The notes under the pieces were generated by a model. The model was not told the origin of the DNA and ran no database searches. It saw only the letters and a list, made by a program, of their open reading frames with translations. Positions 15,810 to 24,590 of a stretch of 64,000 nucleotides of DNA are shown here, piece after piece; positions within the stretch are counted from its first letter, which is position 1, and every line of letters begins with the position of its first letter. The stretch is taken from the NCBI RefSeq assembly GCF_002310815.1, contig NZ_CP011032.1, positions 2,086,001 to 2,150,000 of the forward strand, written 5' to 3'. A program made the position numbers and the translations under genes. This DNA comes from Pseudoalteromonas tunicata. GTDB taxonomy: Bacteria > Pseudomonadota > Gammaproteobacteria > Enterobacterales > Alteromonadaceae.

Positions 15810-18737
15810 ATGTTCCGTCAATTAACTATTGCTGCTGCAATCAGCGCGTTGCTGTGCCCGGTTGCCTATGCCAATACACAAAACAATTCTGACACCAGTA
15901 ACATTGAACGAGTAGAAATCACTGGCTCGCGCCTCAAAGGCGTCGATCTTGAAGGTACTGTGCCGCTAACAGTGTTAGATCAGGATGCGATTATTCGCTC
16001 TGGGGCGAATACTATCCATGAATTATTAAAAGACTTATCGGTGTTAAAAGGGGGTAATGGCACATTTTCGACCTCAGAAAGTGGTGGTACATCCAATTCA
16101 ACACCTGCAGGACAAGCCGCTGCCAGTTTACGTGGCATGGGTCCGTCAGCAACACTTACATTAATTAATGGTCGCCGTGTTGCACCAAGCTCTTTTGCCG
16201 CTGGCACTGAAAACTTTGTTGATATTAACGCCATACCTCTTGCCGCTATCGAACGCATTGAAATCCTCGCGACTGGTGCGTCTGCGGTTTATGGCGCCGA
16301 TGCTGTTGCTGGTGTGATCAACTACATTTTAAAAGAAGATTTTACTGGAGCGCAGCTCAATGGCGCATTTTCAAACAGCACAGCGCAGGGAGATAACAGT
16401 AAAACACAACTCAATTTAGTCTATGGCACAAAAATTGGTGATACAAACCTGACTCTATTTGCCGATATATTCGATCGCAATCCATTAAAAGCGACCGACC
16501 GTGCTATCAGTGCAACTGCGCCATTAACAAACTCCTATTCATATTTACCCACACTCGAAAACGCACCGAATGTCTATTATTACAGCAGCCGCTCTGGTGA
16601 TGAACTCCCTGCACCAAACTGCCAAACGCCGTTAACAACCACCGAATACGGTGAAGAAATATGCGCGTATTACCCAAACCAACATGATTATCTAGAAACT
16701 CCTTTTGAAAGTATTTCTGCCGGTTTGATGCTAAACAGTCAGTTTGGTGAGGTGCAATGGCATACAGACTTTTTCTTTAGCCAAACAAAATCAACCGCGT
16801 ACTCTTCTCCAGCTCCGATTAACCAAATTAACGATAGCGATGGTCCATTTGTACTTGAAGATGCGCTATTTATATTTGATAACGCGGATGGTAGCAATGC
16901 CCTACTCGACCAACTGTATATTGACCCATTTACCACCCAAAGTGGCCGTACTGTATATGGTTTTGGCTTTGATGCCCGTTTTAATGACCCAAGAACGGTT
17001 GAAGTAGAAACCAAAAACTTCCGCTTAGTGAGTAGTCTCGAAGGCGAAATTGGTGATTGGTCATGGGAAACAGGTGTCACATTATCACGCTCTCGCTCTT
17101 CACAAGAAGCGGTTGCGGGTGTCTATAACCGTTACCAATTTCATGGTGCAATCACCGGCGAGCTCTGTGCAGATGGGAGTCTTGCAAGTTTTGATGGTGA
17201 TAACTTAAATTGTGGCAATAGCCAATTATTGCCTTTTTATAATCCATTCTTGCAAGGCGATGCTAGCAATGATGCGATACTTGCACTGACGCAAGCGCGT
17301 CCTACTCGTGATGGTGAAAGTACTGTTTACGGCTGGGATGCAAATATTAGCGGCGAAATTTTTACGTTTAACGACTTGCCAGCCTATGCCGCTATTGGTG
17401 TTGAAGTTCGCCAAGAAGAATTAAAGGATATTCCTTCAAATAACGCTCGTGCTGATGCTAATAACGGCTATTTGGTCGAGGTGTTTGGTTTTGGTTCAAG
17501 TGTGTCGCAAGCTAAACGCCAACAATACGCAGCTTTTGTAGAACTTAATGTTTCTTTAACAGAACAAATCGAATTGCAAGCAGCTGGCCGCTACGATCAT
17601 TTTGATGACTTTGGAGGCACATTTAATCCTAAAATTGGCCTCAGTTACCGCCCAAGCGATTCACTTATTGTGCGAGGTTCGTGGTCTACATCATTTAGGG
17701 CGCCATCATTAACCCAAGCGGGTGTAAAATTACGCACCACACAATCCACCTTCGATTGCGGAGCAAATCAAGCGGTTGCCGATTTATATTGTATGGGTGA
17801 TGGGACCCAAATTAGTGTTAATACCCTTGAATTGGGAAACCCGCAACTCAAAGCCGAAGAATCAAATGCCATCAGCGTGGGCTTAGCGTGGAGTCCATCG
17901 CAAAATACCAATCTCACGGTCGATTATTGGCGATTTGAGCACGAGGAAGTAATTGATACTAATATGACCGCAGTCCTAGATCGTGCTATGAGCGATGCAT
18001 CCTTGCGCCACTGTGGTTTAGTACCACAAAACCAACAAGGTATTGCTTATGAAGCACAAGTTTGTGACGTAACCGATGCCAATGGTTTAAACATTGAGCA
18101 GCAAGGAGCAAACTTACGCCAAATTCTAGATGCCTATATCAGTGAATTTACCCCTCGTGACGATGAGCTATTTTTGCCTTTATATCGTGATCATGTCATT
18201 CCACTTGAAAATACGGGTAGCCAAACCTTAGCTGGGATTGACTTTAAATTTGATCAGCGCTTTAACTTTAAAGAAGGTGATTTTACCGTTGCAATTTCAG
18301 GCACTCATTATTTAACCTATGAGCGCAATAAGCCAGGTTCTGATTCGCTTGAGAAACTCATTGGTAGTTATCGTTATCCAAAAGATATTGCTCGAATATC
18401 GTTTGATTGGGATGCTAAAGATTATTACTTCACTCTAAGTGCAAACTATACCAGTCGTTATCAAGATGACATTGAAGGTCTGCGCGCTAGAGAAATTGAA
18501 GAACTCGAAGGTTTGTCTGTACTTGATAGTAAAGGTCAACATCAGGTTGATGACTGGCTAGTATGGGATCTGGCCAGCGGATATTTCGTGACCGATGAAC
18601 TAACCTTACGCTTAAGTATTACCAACCTATTTGATAAAGAACCACCACGTGTGTTTGGCTCAAGCAGAGGGTTTGACTCAATTAATCACAATGCGGATGG
18701 CACACGTTATCAACTTGGTTTGACATACACATTCTAA
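15810..18737 (+). CDS. TonB-dependent outer-membrane receptor of the peptide locus
   Basis: 975-residue TonB-dependent receptor. A signal peptide is at about residues 1-21 (ending AYA), followed by the TonB-box region (IERVEITGSRLKG). The plug domain spans about 45-175 with SLRGMGPSATLTLINGRRVA and ASAVYGADAVAGVINYIL. A 22-strand barrel runs to the terminal aromatic residue of LGLTYTF. There is no N-terminal STN signalling domain. It heads a same-strand run with a YfcC-type carrier and an IadA-type dipeptidase and is divergent from an exported cyanophycinase-like enzyme, so it probably imports beta-aspartyl peptides or oligomers across the outer membrane (inference). The ribosome binding site is AAAAGG. 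Confidence 0.92.
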   Translation: MFRQLTIAAAISALLCPVAYANTQNNSDTSNIERVEITGSRLKGVDLEGTVPLTVLDQDAIIRSGANTIHELLKDLSVLKGGNGTFSTSESGGTSNSTPAGQAAASLRGMGPSATLTLINGRRVAPSSFAAGTENFVDINAIPLAAIERIEILATGASAVYGADAVAGVINYILKEDFTGAQLNGAFSNSTAQGDNSKTQLNLVYGTKIGDTNLTLFADIFDRNPLKATDRAISATAPLTNSYSYLPTLENAPNVYYYSSRSGDELPAPNCQTPLTTTEYGEEICAYYPNQHDYLETPFESISAGLMLNSQFGEVQWHTDFFFSQTKSTAYSSPAPINQINDSDGPFVLEDALFIFDNADGSNALLDQLYIDPFTTQSGRTVYGFGFDARFNDPRTVEVETKNFRLVSSLEGEIGDWSWETGVTLSRSRSSQEAVAGVYNRYQFHGAITGELCADGSLASFDGDNLNCGNSQLLPFYNPFLQGDASNDAILALTQARPTRDGESTVYGWDANISGEIFTFNDLPAYAAIGVEVRQEELKDIPSNNARADANNGYLVEVFGFGSSVSQAKRQQYAAFVELNVSLTEQIELQAAGRYDHFDDFGGTFNPKIGLSYRPSDSLIVRGSWSTSFRAPSLTQAGVKLRTTQSTFDCGANQAVADLYCMGDGTQISVNTLELGNPQLKAEESNAISVGLAWSPSQNTNLTVDYWRFEHEEVIDTNMTAVLDRAMSDASLRHCGLVPQNQQGIAYEAQVCDVTDANGLNIEQQGANLRQILDAYISEFTPRDDELFLPLYRDHVIPLENTGSQTLAGIDFKFDQRFNFKEGDFTVAISGTHYLTYERNKPGSDSLEKLIGSYRYPKDIARISFDWDAKDYYFTLSANYTSRYQDDIEGLRAREIEELEGLSVLDSKGQHQVDDWLVWDLASGYFVTDELTLRLSITNLFDKEPPRVFGSSRGFDSINHNADGTRYQLGLTYTF

Positions 18738-18744
18738 TTGCCCT

Positions 18745-18787
18745 AAGGCTCCCATAGCGCAGAACCCAATCTTGGGAGCCTTATTTT
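18745..18787 (+). terminator. Intrinsic terminator after the TonB receptor gene
   Basis: The stem AAGGCTCCCA (18745-18754) with TGGGAGCCTT (18773-18782) is followed by ATTTT. It may reduce, not abolish, read-through into the carrier gene. Confidence 0.75.
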
Positions 18788-18856
18788 AAACTGCAAATAG
18801 AGCACTTAAACGGCTGGTTATTTTATAGCTTGAAGTCCCTTTGGTTAAAAAACATT

Positions 18857-20281
18857 ATGAACGATAAAAAATTTACCATGCCAGATGCCAGTATCATTTT
18901 ACTGTGCGTGGCATGCCTTGCTTATTTGGCTAGTTTGCTGATAACACCCGGACAATTTGTTATGGACCCTAATAGCCATAATGTATCCTTATCACAATAC
19001 CAAACTGTTGAAGCCGTCGAGACGACGCCCTTTTTTGCTCAATCAGGGCAAATTGGACTGGCAAATGTCCTTTTTGAAGGGTTGGTATCGGGTGACAAAT
19101 ATGGCGCCAGCATCGGAGTGATGGCATTTATTCTCATTACCGGTGGCGCGTTTGGCATTATCATGCAAACAGGTGCCATTAATAACGGCATCATGGCGCT
19201 CATTACTCGGACCCAAAAAGTTGCTTGGTTATTTTTACCCCTATTATTTACGTTATTTTCTTTAGGTGGTGCTGTATTTGGCATGGGAGAAGAATCCATT
19301 GCATTTTGTATTGTGCTACTGCCGATTATGAAACAGCTTGGTTACGATGCAAAAGTGACGGTATTAACAACCTATGTAGCAACACAAATTGGCTTTGCAA
19401 CCTCTTGGATGAATCCCTTTAGTATCGCCATTGCGCAATCAATCGCTGAAATTCCAGTATTTTCAGGGGCAAGTTTTCGCATGCTTGCTTGGTTGGTCTT
19501 TACCTTAGTGGGTTTAGCCTTCACCTTGCATTATGCCCGCAGCAGCCGCAGACAAATAAGTACGACTCAACACAGCACAAGCACAAGCACAAGCACAAGC
19601 ACAAGCAAGCTTGATTATGCAGACTCACTGATTTTAATCACCTTTTTACTCGGTATCGTCTGGATTGTATGGGGGGTTATGGCTCGCCAATATTATATTC
19701 CTGAATTAGCAGCACAATTTTTTTGTATTGGGATTGCCAGTGCCATCATTGCGTTAATCTTTAAAAAACAAACCGCAAATCAAAGTGCTGAGGCATTTAA
19801 ACGAGGTGCACAGGAGCTATTACCTGCTGCATTATTAGTTGCACTCGCCAAAGGTGTTGTCTTACTGCTGGGTGGCAGCGATCTAGCCTCGCCATCAACC
19901 CTTAATACCTTGCTTTACCACAGTGCAAGCAGCATTGCACAAGTACCCAACTGGGTTGCTGCTTGGGGCATGTTGGTTTTTCAAAGTATTTTTAATTTTT
20001 TTGTTTCATCTGGTTCGGGCCAAGCTGCAATCACTATGCCTCTCATGGCACCACTGGGCGATTTGCTTAATGTCTCACGACAAACCGTGGTATTAGCTTT
20101 TCAATTTGGCGATGGTTTTACCAATATACTGATCCCAACCTCAGCCAGTTTAATTGGCTGTTTGGGGGTCGTAAAACTCGATTGGGGCGAATGGGCGGCT
20201 TTTATCTGGCGTTTTACACTCACCCTTTTTGCATTAGCGAGCGGTTTTATTTTTCTCGCTTATTTTATTAATTATCAATAA
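18857..20281 (+). CDS. YfcC/DcuC-family inner-membrane carrier
   Basis: 474-residue polytopic membrane protein with about 12 helices, resembling the YfcC group of the DcuC (C4-dicarboxylate carrier) family. Family-like segments include GVMAFILITGGAFGIIMQTGAI, LGGAVFGMGEE, TSWMNPFSIAIAQ and FFVSSGSGQAAITMPLMAPL. I chose the ATG at 18857. An upstream TTG at 18830 is possible but lacks a ribosome binding site. The central cytoplasmic loop (about residues 238-254) holds a Ser-Thr repeat encoded by five copies of a hexanucleotide. Between a TonB receptor and a dipeptidase, it is the likely inner-membrane importer of acidic dipeptides. The substrate is inferred. Confidence 0.85.
   Translation: MNDKKFTMPDASIILLCVACLAYLASLLITPGQFVMDPNSHNVSLSQYQTVEAVETTPFFAQSGQIGLANVLFEGLVSGDKYGASIGVMAFILITGGAFGIIMQTGAINNGIMALITRTQKVAWLFLPLLFTLFSLGGAVFGMGEESIAFCIVLLPIMKQLGYDAKVTVLTTYVATQIGFATSWMNPFSIAIAQSIAEIPVFSGASFRMLAWLVFTLVGLAFTLHYARSSRRQISTTQHSTSTSTSTSTSKLDYADSLILITFLLGIVWIVWGVMARQYYIPELAAQFFCIGIASAIIALIFKKQTANQSAEAFKRGAQELLPAALLVALAKGVVLLLGGSDLASPSTLNTLLYHSASSIAQVPNWVAAWGMLVFQSIFNFFVSSGSGQAAITMPLMAPLGDLLNVSRQTVVLAFQFGDGFTNILIPTSASLIGCLGVVKLDWGEWAAFIWRFTLTLFALASGFIFLAYFINYQ
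19575..19604 (+). repeat. In-frame hexanucleotide repeat, five copies of GCACAA
   Basis: Five perfect tandem GCACAA units lie inside the YfcC-type carrier gene and encode alternating Ser-Thr in a loop. Gain or loss of a unit would change the loop by two residues without a frameshift. Confidence 0.95.
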
Positions 20282-20292
20282 AAGATATTTTT

Positions 20293-21462
20293 ATGTTAAC
20301 TCTTATTCAAGGTGCAGAGGTTTTTGCACCCACTGCGCTTGGCGTTGTCGATGTGCTGATTGGCGGTAAAAAAATTATCGCAATCGATCCAAACATTCAA
20401 TTACAAAGCAACCTAGCCGTCGACGTTATTGATGGCCATGGACACATTTTGACGCCCGGTTTTGTAGATTCGTTAGTCCATATTACTGGCGGCGGTGGTG
20501 AAGCTGGCTTTGCTAGTCGCACGCCTGAAATGAATTTAACCGATGCGACACTTGCAGGGATCACCACAGTTATCGCGGCCCTTGGCACTGACTCAAGCAG
20601 CCGTACTTTATCGAACTTAGTCGCCAAAGCGAAAGGACTAAAAGAACACGGATTAAATGTATATTGCCACACCGGTTCATACCATTTACCCGCTAAAACG
20701 TTAACCGGTTCTATCACTGACGATATTCTCTACATCGAAGAGTTTATTGGTGTGGGTGAGGTGGCCATTTCAGATCGTCGTAGTAGTCAGCCCACAGTGC
20801 AGCAACTTGCCGAACTGGCCGCACAAAGCAAAGTCGCAGGCATGCTCAGTGGTAAAAAAGGCATTATCAGCATTCACGTTGGCCCAGCGCCTTCGCATTT
20901 AGCTTTATTGCATCAAGTCAGTGAACAAACCGATGTGGCGCTCAGTCAGTTTTATCCAACCCATATGGGCCGCAGCCAGCAATTATTAGCAGCGGGCATC
21001 GCGTTTTGTCGCCAAGGTGGCACAATTGATTTTACCACCAGCACCACAGCTTATGATTTAGCGCATGGTGAAATTCCTGCTGCTCAAGCTGTCGCGTATT
21101 GTTTAGCGCAAGGAGTTGCGCCAGAACGATTAACCATGAGCTCCGATGGCCATGCTAGTTTGCCGATTTTTGATGAGGACTTTAATTTAATCGGTTTAGA
21201 AGTGGGTAAAGAGGCATCGCTATTGCGCTCATTTCAAGAGGCCGTTTTTACCCACAATATCAGTATTGAACATGCTTTGATGACCATTACCTCAAACCCA
21301 GCTAACTTACTTGGACTGAAAAAAGGCAGTATAAACGTGAATGCCGATGCTGATTTATTGCTCATGGATGCACGGACACTGACACCTCATTCAGTGTGGA
21401 GTAACGGTATTTTAATGGTTGAACATGGCCATGCCAAAGTTAAGGGAACGTTTGAGGATTAA
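20293..21462 (+). CDS. iadA: Isoaspartyl dipeptidase (IadA) family, altered metal site
   Basis: 389-residue amidohydrolase matching IadA (E. coli 390), which cleaves beta-aspartyl dipeptides in the cytoplasm. Substrate-site features are kept: GGGGEAG with Glu70, Tyr130 in GSYHLP, Arg163, His195, His224 and Arg227 in PTHMGR, and Asp285/Ser289 in SSDGHAS. The metal site is odd. The usual His-x-His reads Leu61-Val-His63, and the region of the carboxylated Lys (Lys162 in E. coli, from memory) reads GVGEVAISD with no Lys, Glu156 being nearest. The enzyme may use a different metal arrangement or have altered activity. It starts 11 bases after the carrier gene and is followed by a strong terminator. 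Confidence 0.88.
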   Translation: MLTLIQGAEVFAPTALGVVDVLIGGKKIIAIDPNIQLQSNLAVDVIDGHGHILTPGFVDSLVHITGGGGEAGFASRTPEMNLTDATLAGITTVIAALGTDSSSRTLSNLVAKAKGLKEHGLNVYCHTGSYHLPAKTLTGSITDDILYIEEFIGVGEVAISDRRSSQPTVQQLAELAAQSKVAGMLSGKKGIISIHVGPAPSHLALLHQVSEQTDVALSQFYPTHMGRSQQLLAAGIAFCRQGGTIDFTTSTTAYDLAHGEIPAAQAVAYCLAQGVAPERLTMSSDGHASLPIFDEDFNLIGLEVGKEASLLRSFQEAVFTHNISIEHALMTITSNPANLLGLKKGSINVNADADLLLMDARTLTPHSVWSNGILMVEHGHAKVKGTFED

Positions 21463-21475
21463 TCTTAGCTATAAA

Positions 21476-21498
21476 AAAAGCCGCATTATGCGGCTTTT
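21476..21498 (+). terminator. Intrinsic terminator after iadA
   Basis: The stem AAAAGCCGCA with TGCGGCTTTT surrounds a three-base loop. The flanking A and T runs make it usable from both sides. It separates the convergent peptide and laminarin loci. Confidence 0.88.
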
Positions 21499-21563
21499 GA
21501 TTCAAGGATTTGTTGCACTTTAACCAACAAGGTTAACTCAATCAGCAAAACCAATTAATGTCA

Positions 21564-24524
21564 TTAAAAGTTATAACGTGCACCAATGGCGTAACGTGGA
21601 CCATATTGACGCGCAAACAAGAATTGCTCTTCATAACGGCCATAACCTTGCTCAGTTTCGTTGTTAAGGTTTACCCCTTCAAAGAATACCGTTAAGTTTT
21701 CGTTTACATCGTAATTGACACTCATATCCCACTGACCAAAACTTTTTGCAAATTGTGGTGGCGCATCAGCACTGCCCTGCGCTTGACCCACACCAATTAA
21801 ATACTCATCACGCCATGCATAAGTCAATTTAACTGATAGACCATCTTTTTCATAAAAAGCTTGGAAGTTAGCCGAATCACTTAAGCCAGTTAATGGCGCT
21901 TGTTGCACTAAACTATTGACGTCAAATTTTACATCGCCATCAACAAACGTGGCATTAATACCTAAACCAAAACCACTTTCACCAAATAAGTGTTGCACGG
22001 CCATTTCAATCCCATCAACCGACTTACTATCGGTATTCGTAGGTTGGCTGATATTCCATACAATTAATGGATCGTTTGAGTTTGGCTCGATTTTACCTTC
22101 TGCATTACCGTTACCGTTAGCCAACATTTGGTCAAAAATGGCGGTGCTGGTGGCTTGGTCGCCACGCGCTTCAATATCTGCAATTGCTTGCAAATAACGC
22201 GGGCCATTAAAGATATCGTTTAAGCCGTCAATAGATGTTTGCGTGATGGATGTTTGAATAAAGTTATCAACGTCTTTTTTAAAGTAACCAATGGCAGCAT
22301 AACTGCCCTCACCATAATAATACTCAACCGTGAAATCTAAGTTCGTTGATTCAAATGGTAATAAGTTAGTATTGCCTTGACTACCAATACGCGAACCCGG
22401 TTTTGGACTACCTGTTAAACTACGACCACCGGCTAAATCACCAAGCGGTGCACGTGAAATTGTTTTACCCCAAGAAGCTCTTGCCACTACATCATCTGTA
22501 ACATCGACTTTGACATCAATCATAGGTAACAAGACGTCGTGTTTACCTTCTTGAGTTAAAAAGTTATCTGTGCCACCTTGCTCGTATTGCATGATCCATT
22601 CTGAGGCACTTTCCCAGTTGACTTGGCGCTCTACACGTTGACGCACAGTGCTGGTAACATCCGTTTCTTCATAGCGTAAACCCGCATTTACCTGTACTTG
22701 GTAGTCAGCCACTTTAAAATCCCATTCGGTTTGAATATAAACCGCGGTGGTATTTTCAGTCACTGAACTTTGGCTATCAATGCCATCAAAATAAGGATTG
22801 ATTGAATAGACATCTGAACCCATCACATCTTGGGTTAAGAAAGCCAGTTGTCTGGCTACGGCTTCATCAAAATCAAAGCTGTAGTAATAATTTGGGTTAA
22901 GTGATGAACCACCACCAGTAAATTGATCAAGCAAATTATTGGTATTATGTAATTCGAACATGCCGTCTGGGAAAATTTGAGGGTAAGCTGGATTAAAACC
23001 TGGGCCTCCTCGTAAGCCACTCCATGCGCTTAATCCGCCCATTGTTTGCTCTGTGCGCGAACCACCAAATTTTACTGAAACCAATGGAATATCAATAATC
23101 TCGTTATACCAGCGCGCATCAACTTGTAACTGTTGAATGTCTGATTCACCTGGGCTATGAATAAATTGACTAAAATTTGAGTCAATTTCACCTGGGCTGA
23201 GAATATTGGTACCATTGCGCCAGTTGATCATCGCGTGTGGCACTTCACCACTTCGGTAATCATAGATTTTTGAGATAAGCTGATCAGAACCAAGTATTAC
23301 TTGGCCATCACTCCCTAACCCTTTGTCAGCACCATTATCAGTTTTATTGCTTGAATCGTGATAATCGACTGCCACTTTCCAGATTGAGTTAATTTCCCAG
23401 TCTAAGTTAAAACCGACCGAGCGAGCTTCGACTTCAGTGGTATTTTTACTGGCAGTGAAAGAACCATCATTACCACCAATATCAGCAAATAAAGCGGTAC
23501 CATTTTCATCGAGTTCGTAGGCATTTATATTGCCACCAAACTCATTCCAAATACCCCAGCCCGTTGTTTCTTGGCCTGTAATAGCTTTTGAACCGGTAAA
23601 ATCTAATGTTGCAACAAGACCATCGATTGGTTTGTACTGAAAAGTGACTTGCGCATTGGTGCGCTCACGCTGCACATCGTTGATGGAGTAATTCATATCT
23701 TTTGGAAAAAAGTGATTACCAATGCGCTTGCCATCAGCATCAACGCCGCGCGGATCAATCACTTTTGATTCCGCTAAATCAGGTAAATCAACATTTGCTT
23801 GCCAACCTTGAATATTGGCTTCTTGACGTTGAAAGTCACGCTCTTGGTGCGAAAGCGAAACAGATACCCCAAAACGGTCATCAGCAAAAGTATTGCTATA
23901 CACAGCGGCAAGCTCTGGCGTGATATCACTGCCTTTTTCGTTTGAGGTATCGTTAATTCCTTTAGCTGATACTGAATAATGCTGACCGGGTTTATTAAGT
24001 GGTTTTAGTGTCACAATATTAACAGTGGCACCTAACCCCCCTGTTGGCATTTCAGCACGGGCAGTTTTATAGACTTCTAAGGTACTCACACCTTCAGACG
24101 ATAAATTTTCAAGATTGTATGAGCGGCTATTACCTGTACCTGGCATTTGACGGCCATTAAGGGTAATTAAGTTAAAGCTCGGCCCAAAACCACGCACCGT
24201 GATTTGACTGCCCTCACCATTAGTACGGCTGACCGACACACCGGTAATACGCTGCAACGACTCTGCTAAATTAGTATCGGGAAATTTACCCATTTCTTCT
24301 GCTGAAATGGCGTCCATAACACCAAAGGTTGCACGTTTTAAATCCATCGATTTAATTAAACTGCCGCGCACCCCACTGACTTCAATTACTTCAACGTCTT
24401 TTTGCGGTTCAACTTGTTGCGTTTCTTCTGCTTGGCTGACTCCAATCCAACTTGTGCCCATTAATAACGCCAATGTACTAGCCAGATGAGTCTTTTTAAA
24501 TGTTAAATTATTCATGACTGCCAT
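21564..24524 (-). CDS. TonB-dependent receptor of the laminarin locus
   Basis: 986-residue TonB-dependent receptor of the large carbohydrate type (the TonB-Xanth-Caul group). A signal peptide occupies about residues 1-32. The TonB-box region is VEVIEVSGVRGSL, and the plug carries DAISAEEMGKFPDTNLAESLQ, RITGVSVSR and TVRGFGPSFNLITLNGRQMPG. The barrel ends in a final aromatic (RYNF). It lies 66 bases downstream of the GH16 laminarinase on the same strand with no terminator between, so they form one operon, and import of beta-1,3-glucan oligosaccharides is the likely role. The start at 24524 has AAAGG upstream, and another ATG three codons later is also possible. Confidence 0.92.
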   Translation of the reverse strand: MAVMNNLTFKKTHLASTLALLMGTSWIGVSQAEETQQVEPQKDVEVIEVSGVRGSLIKSMDLKRATFGVMDAISAEEMGKFPDTNLAESLQRITGVSVSRTNGEGSQITVRGFGPSFNLITLNGRQMPGTGNSRSYNLENLSSEGVSTLEVYKTARAEMPTGGLGATVNIVTLKPLNKPGQHYSVSAKGINDTSNEKGSDITPELAAVYSNTFADDRFGVSVSLSHQERDFQRQEANIQGWQANVDLPDLAESKVIDPRGVDADGKRIGNHFFPKDMNYSINDVQRERTNAQVTFQYKPIDGLVATLDFTGSKAITGQETTGWGIWNEFGGNINAYELDENGTALFADIGGNDGSFTASKNTTEVEARSVGFNLDWEINSIWKVAVDYHDSSNKTDNGADKGLGSDGQVILGSDQLISKIYDYRSGEVPHAMINWRNGTNILSPGEIDSNFSQFIHSPGESDIQQLQVDARWYNEIIDIPLVSVKFGGSRTEQTMGGLSAWSGLRGGPGFNPAYPQIFPDGMFELHNTNNLLDQFTGGGSSLNPNYYYSFDFDEAVARQLAFLTQDVMGSDVYSINPYFDGIDSQSSVTENTTAVYIQTEWDFKVADYQVQVNAGLRYEETDVTSTVRQRVERQVNWESASEWIMQYEQGGTDNFLTQEGKHDVLLPMIDVKVDVTDDVVARASWGKTISRAPLGDLAGGRSLTGSPKPGSRIGSQGNTNLLPFESTNLDFTVEYYYGEGSYAAIGYFKKDVDNFIQTSITQTSIDGLNDIFNGPRYLQAIADIEARGDQATSTAIFDQMLANGNGNAEGKIEPNSNDPLIVWNISQPTNTDSKSVDGIEMAVQHLFGESGFGLGINATFVDGDVKFDVNSLVQQAPLTGLSDSANFQAFYEKDGLSVKLTYAWRDEYLIGVGQAQGSADAPPQFAKSFGQWDMSVNYDVNENLTVFFEGVNLNNETEQGYGRYEEQFLFARQYGPRYAIGARYNF

Positions 24525-24590
24525 TCTTACCTTTAAAATTTGTGTGAGAAGCAGAGGCTAACCTCTGCCGTTCAATGTCAGACTGTGCGA

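Noticed and set aside
13757..21462. A genomic island inserted at this point
   Set aside because: I see no integrase, tRNA, direct repeats or transposase at the edges, and composition appears like that of the neighbours.
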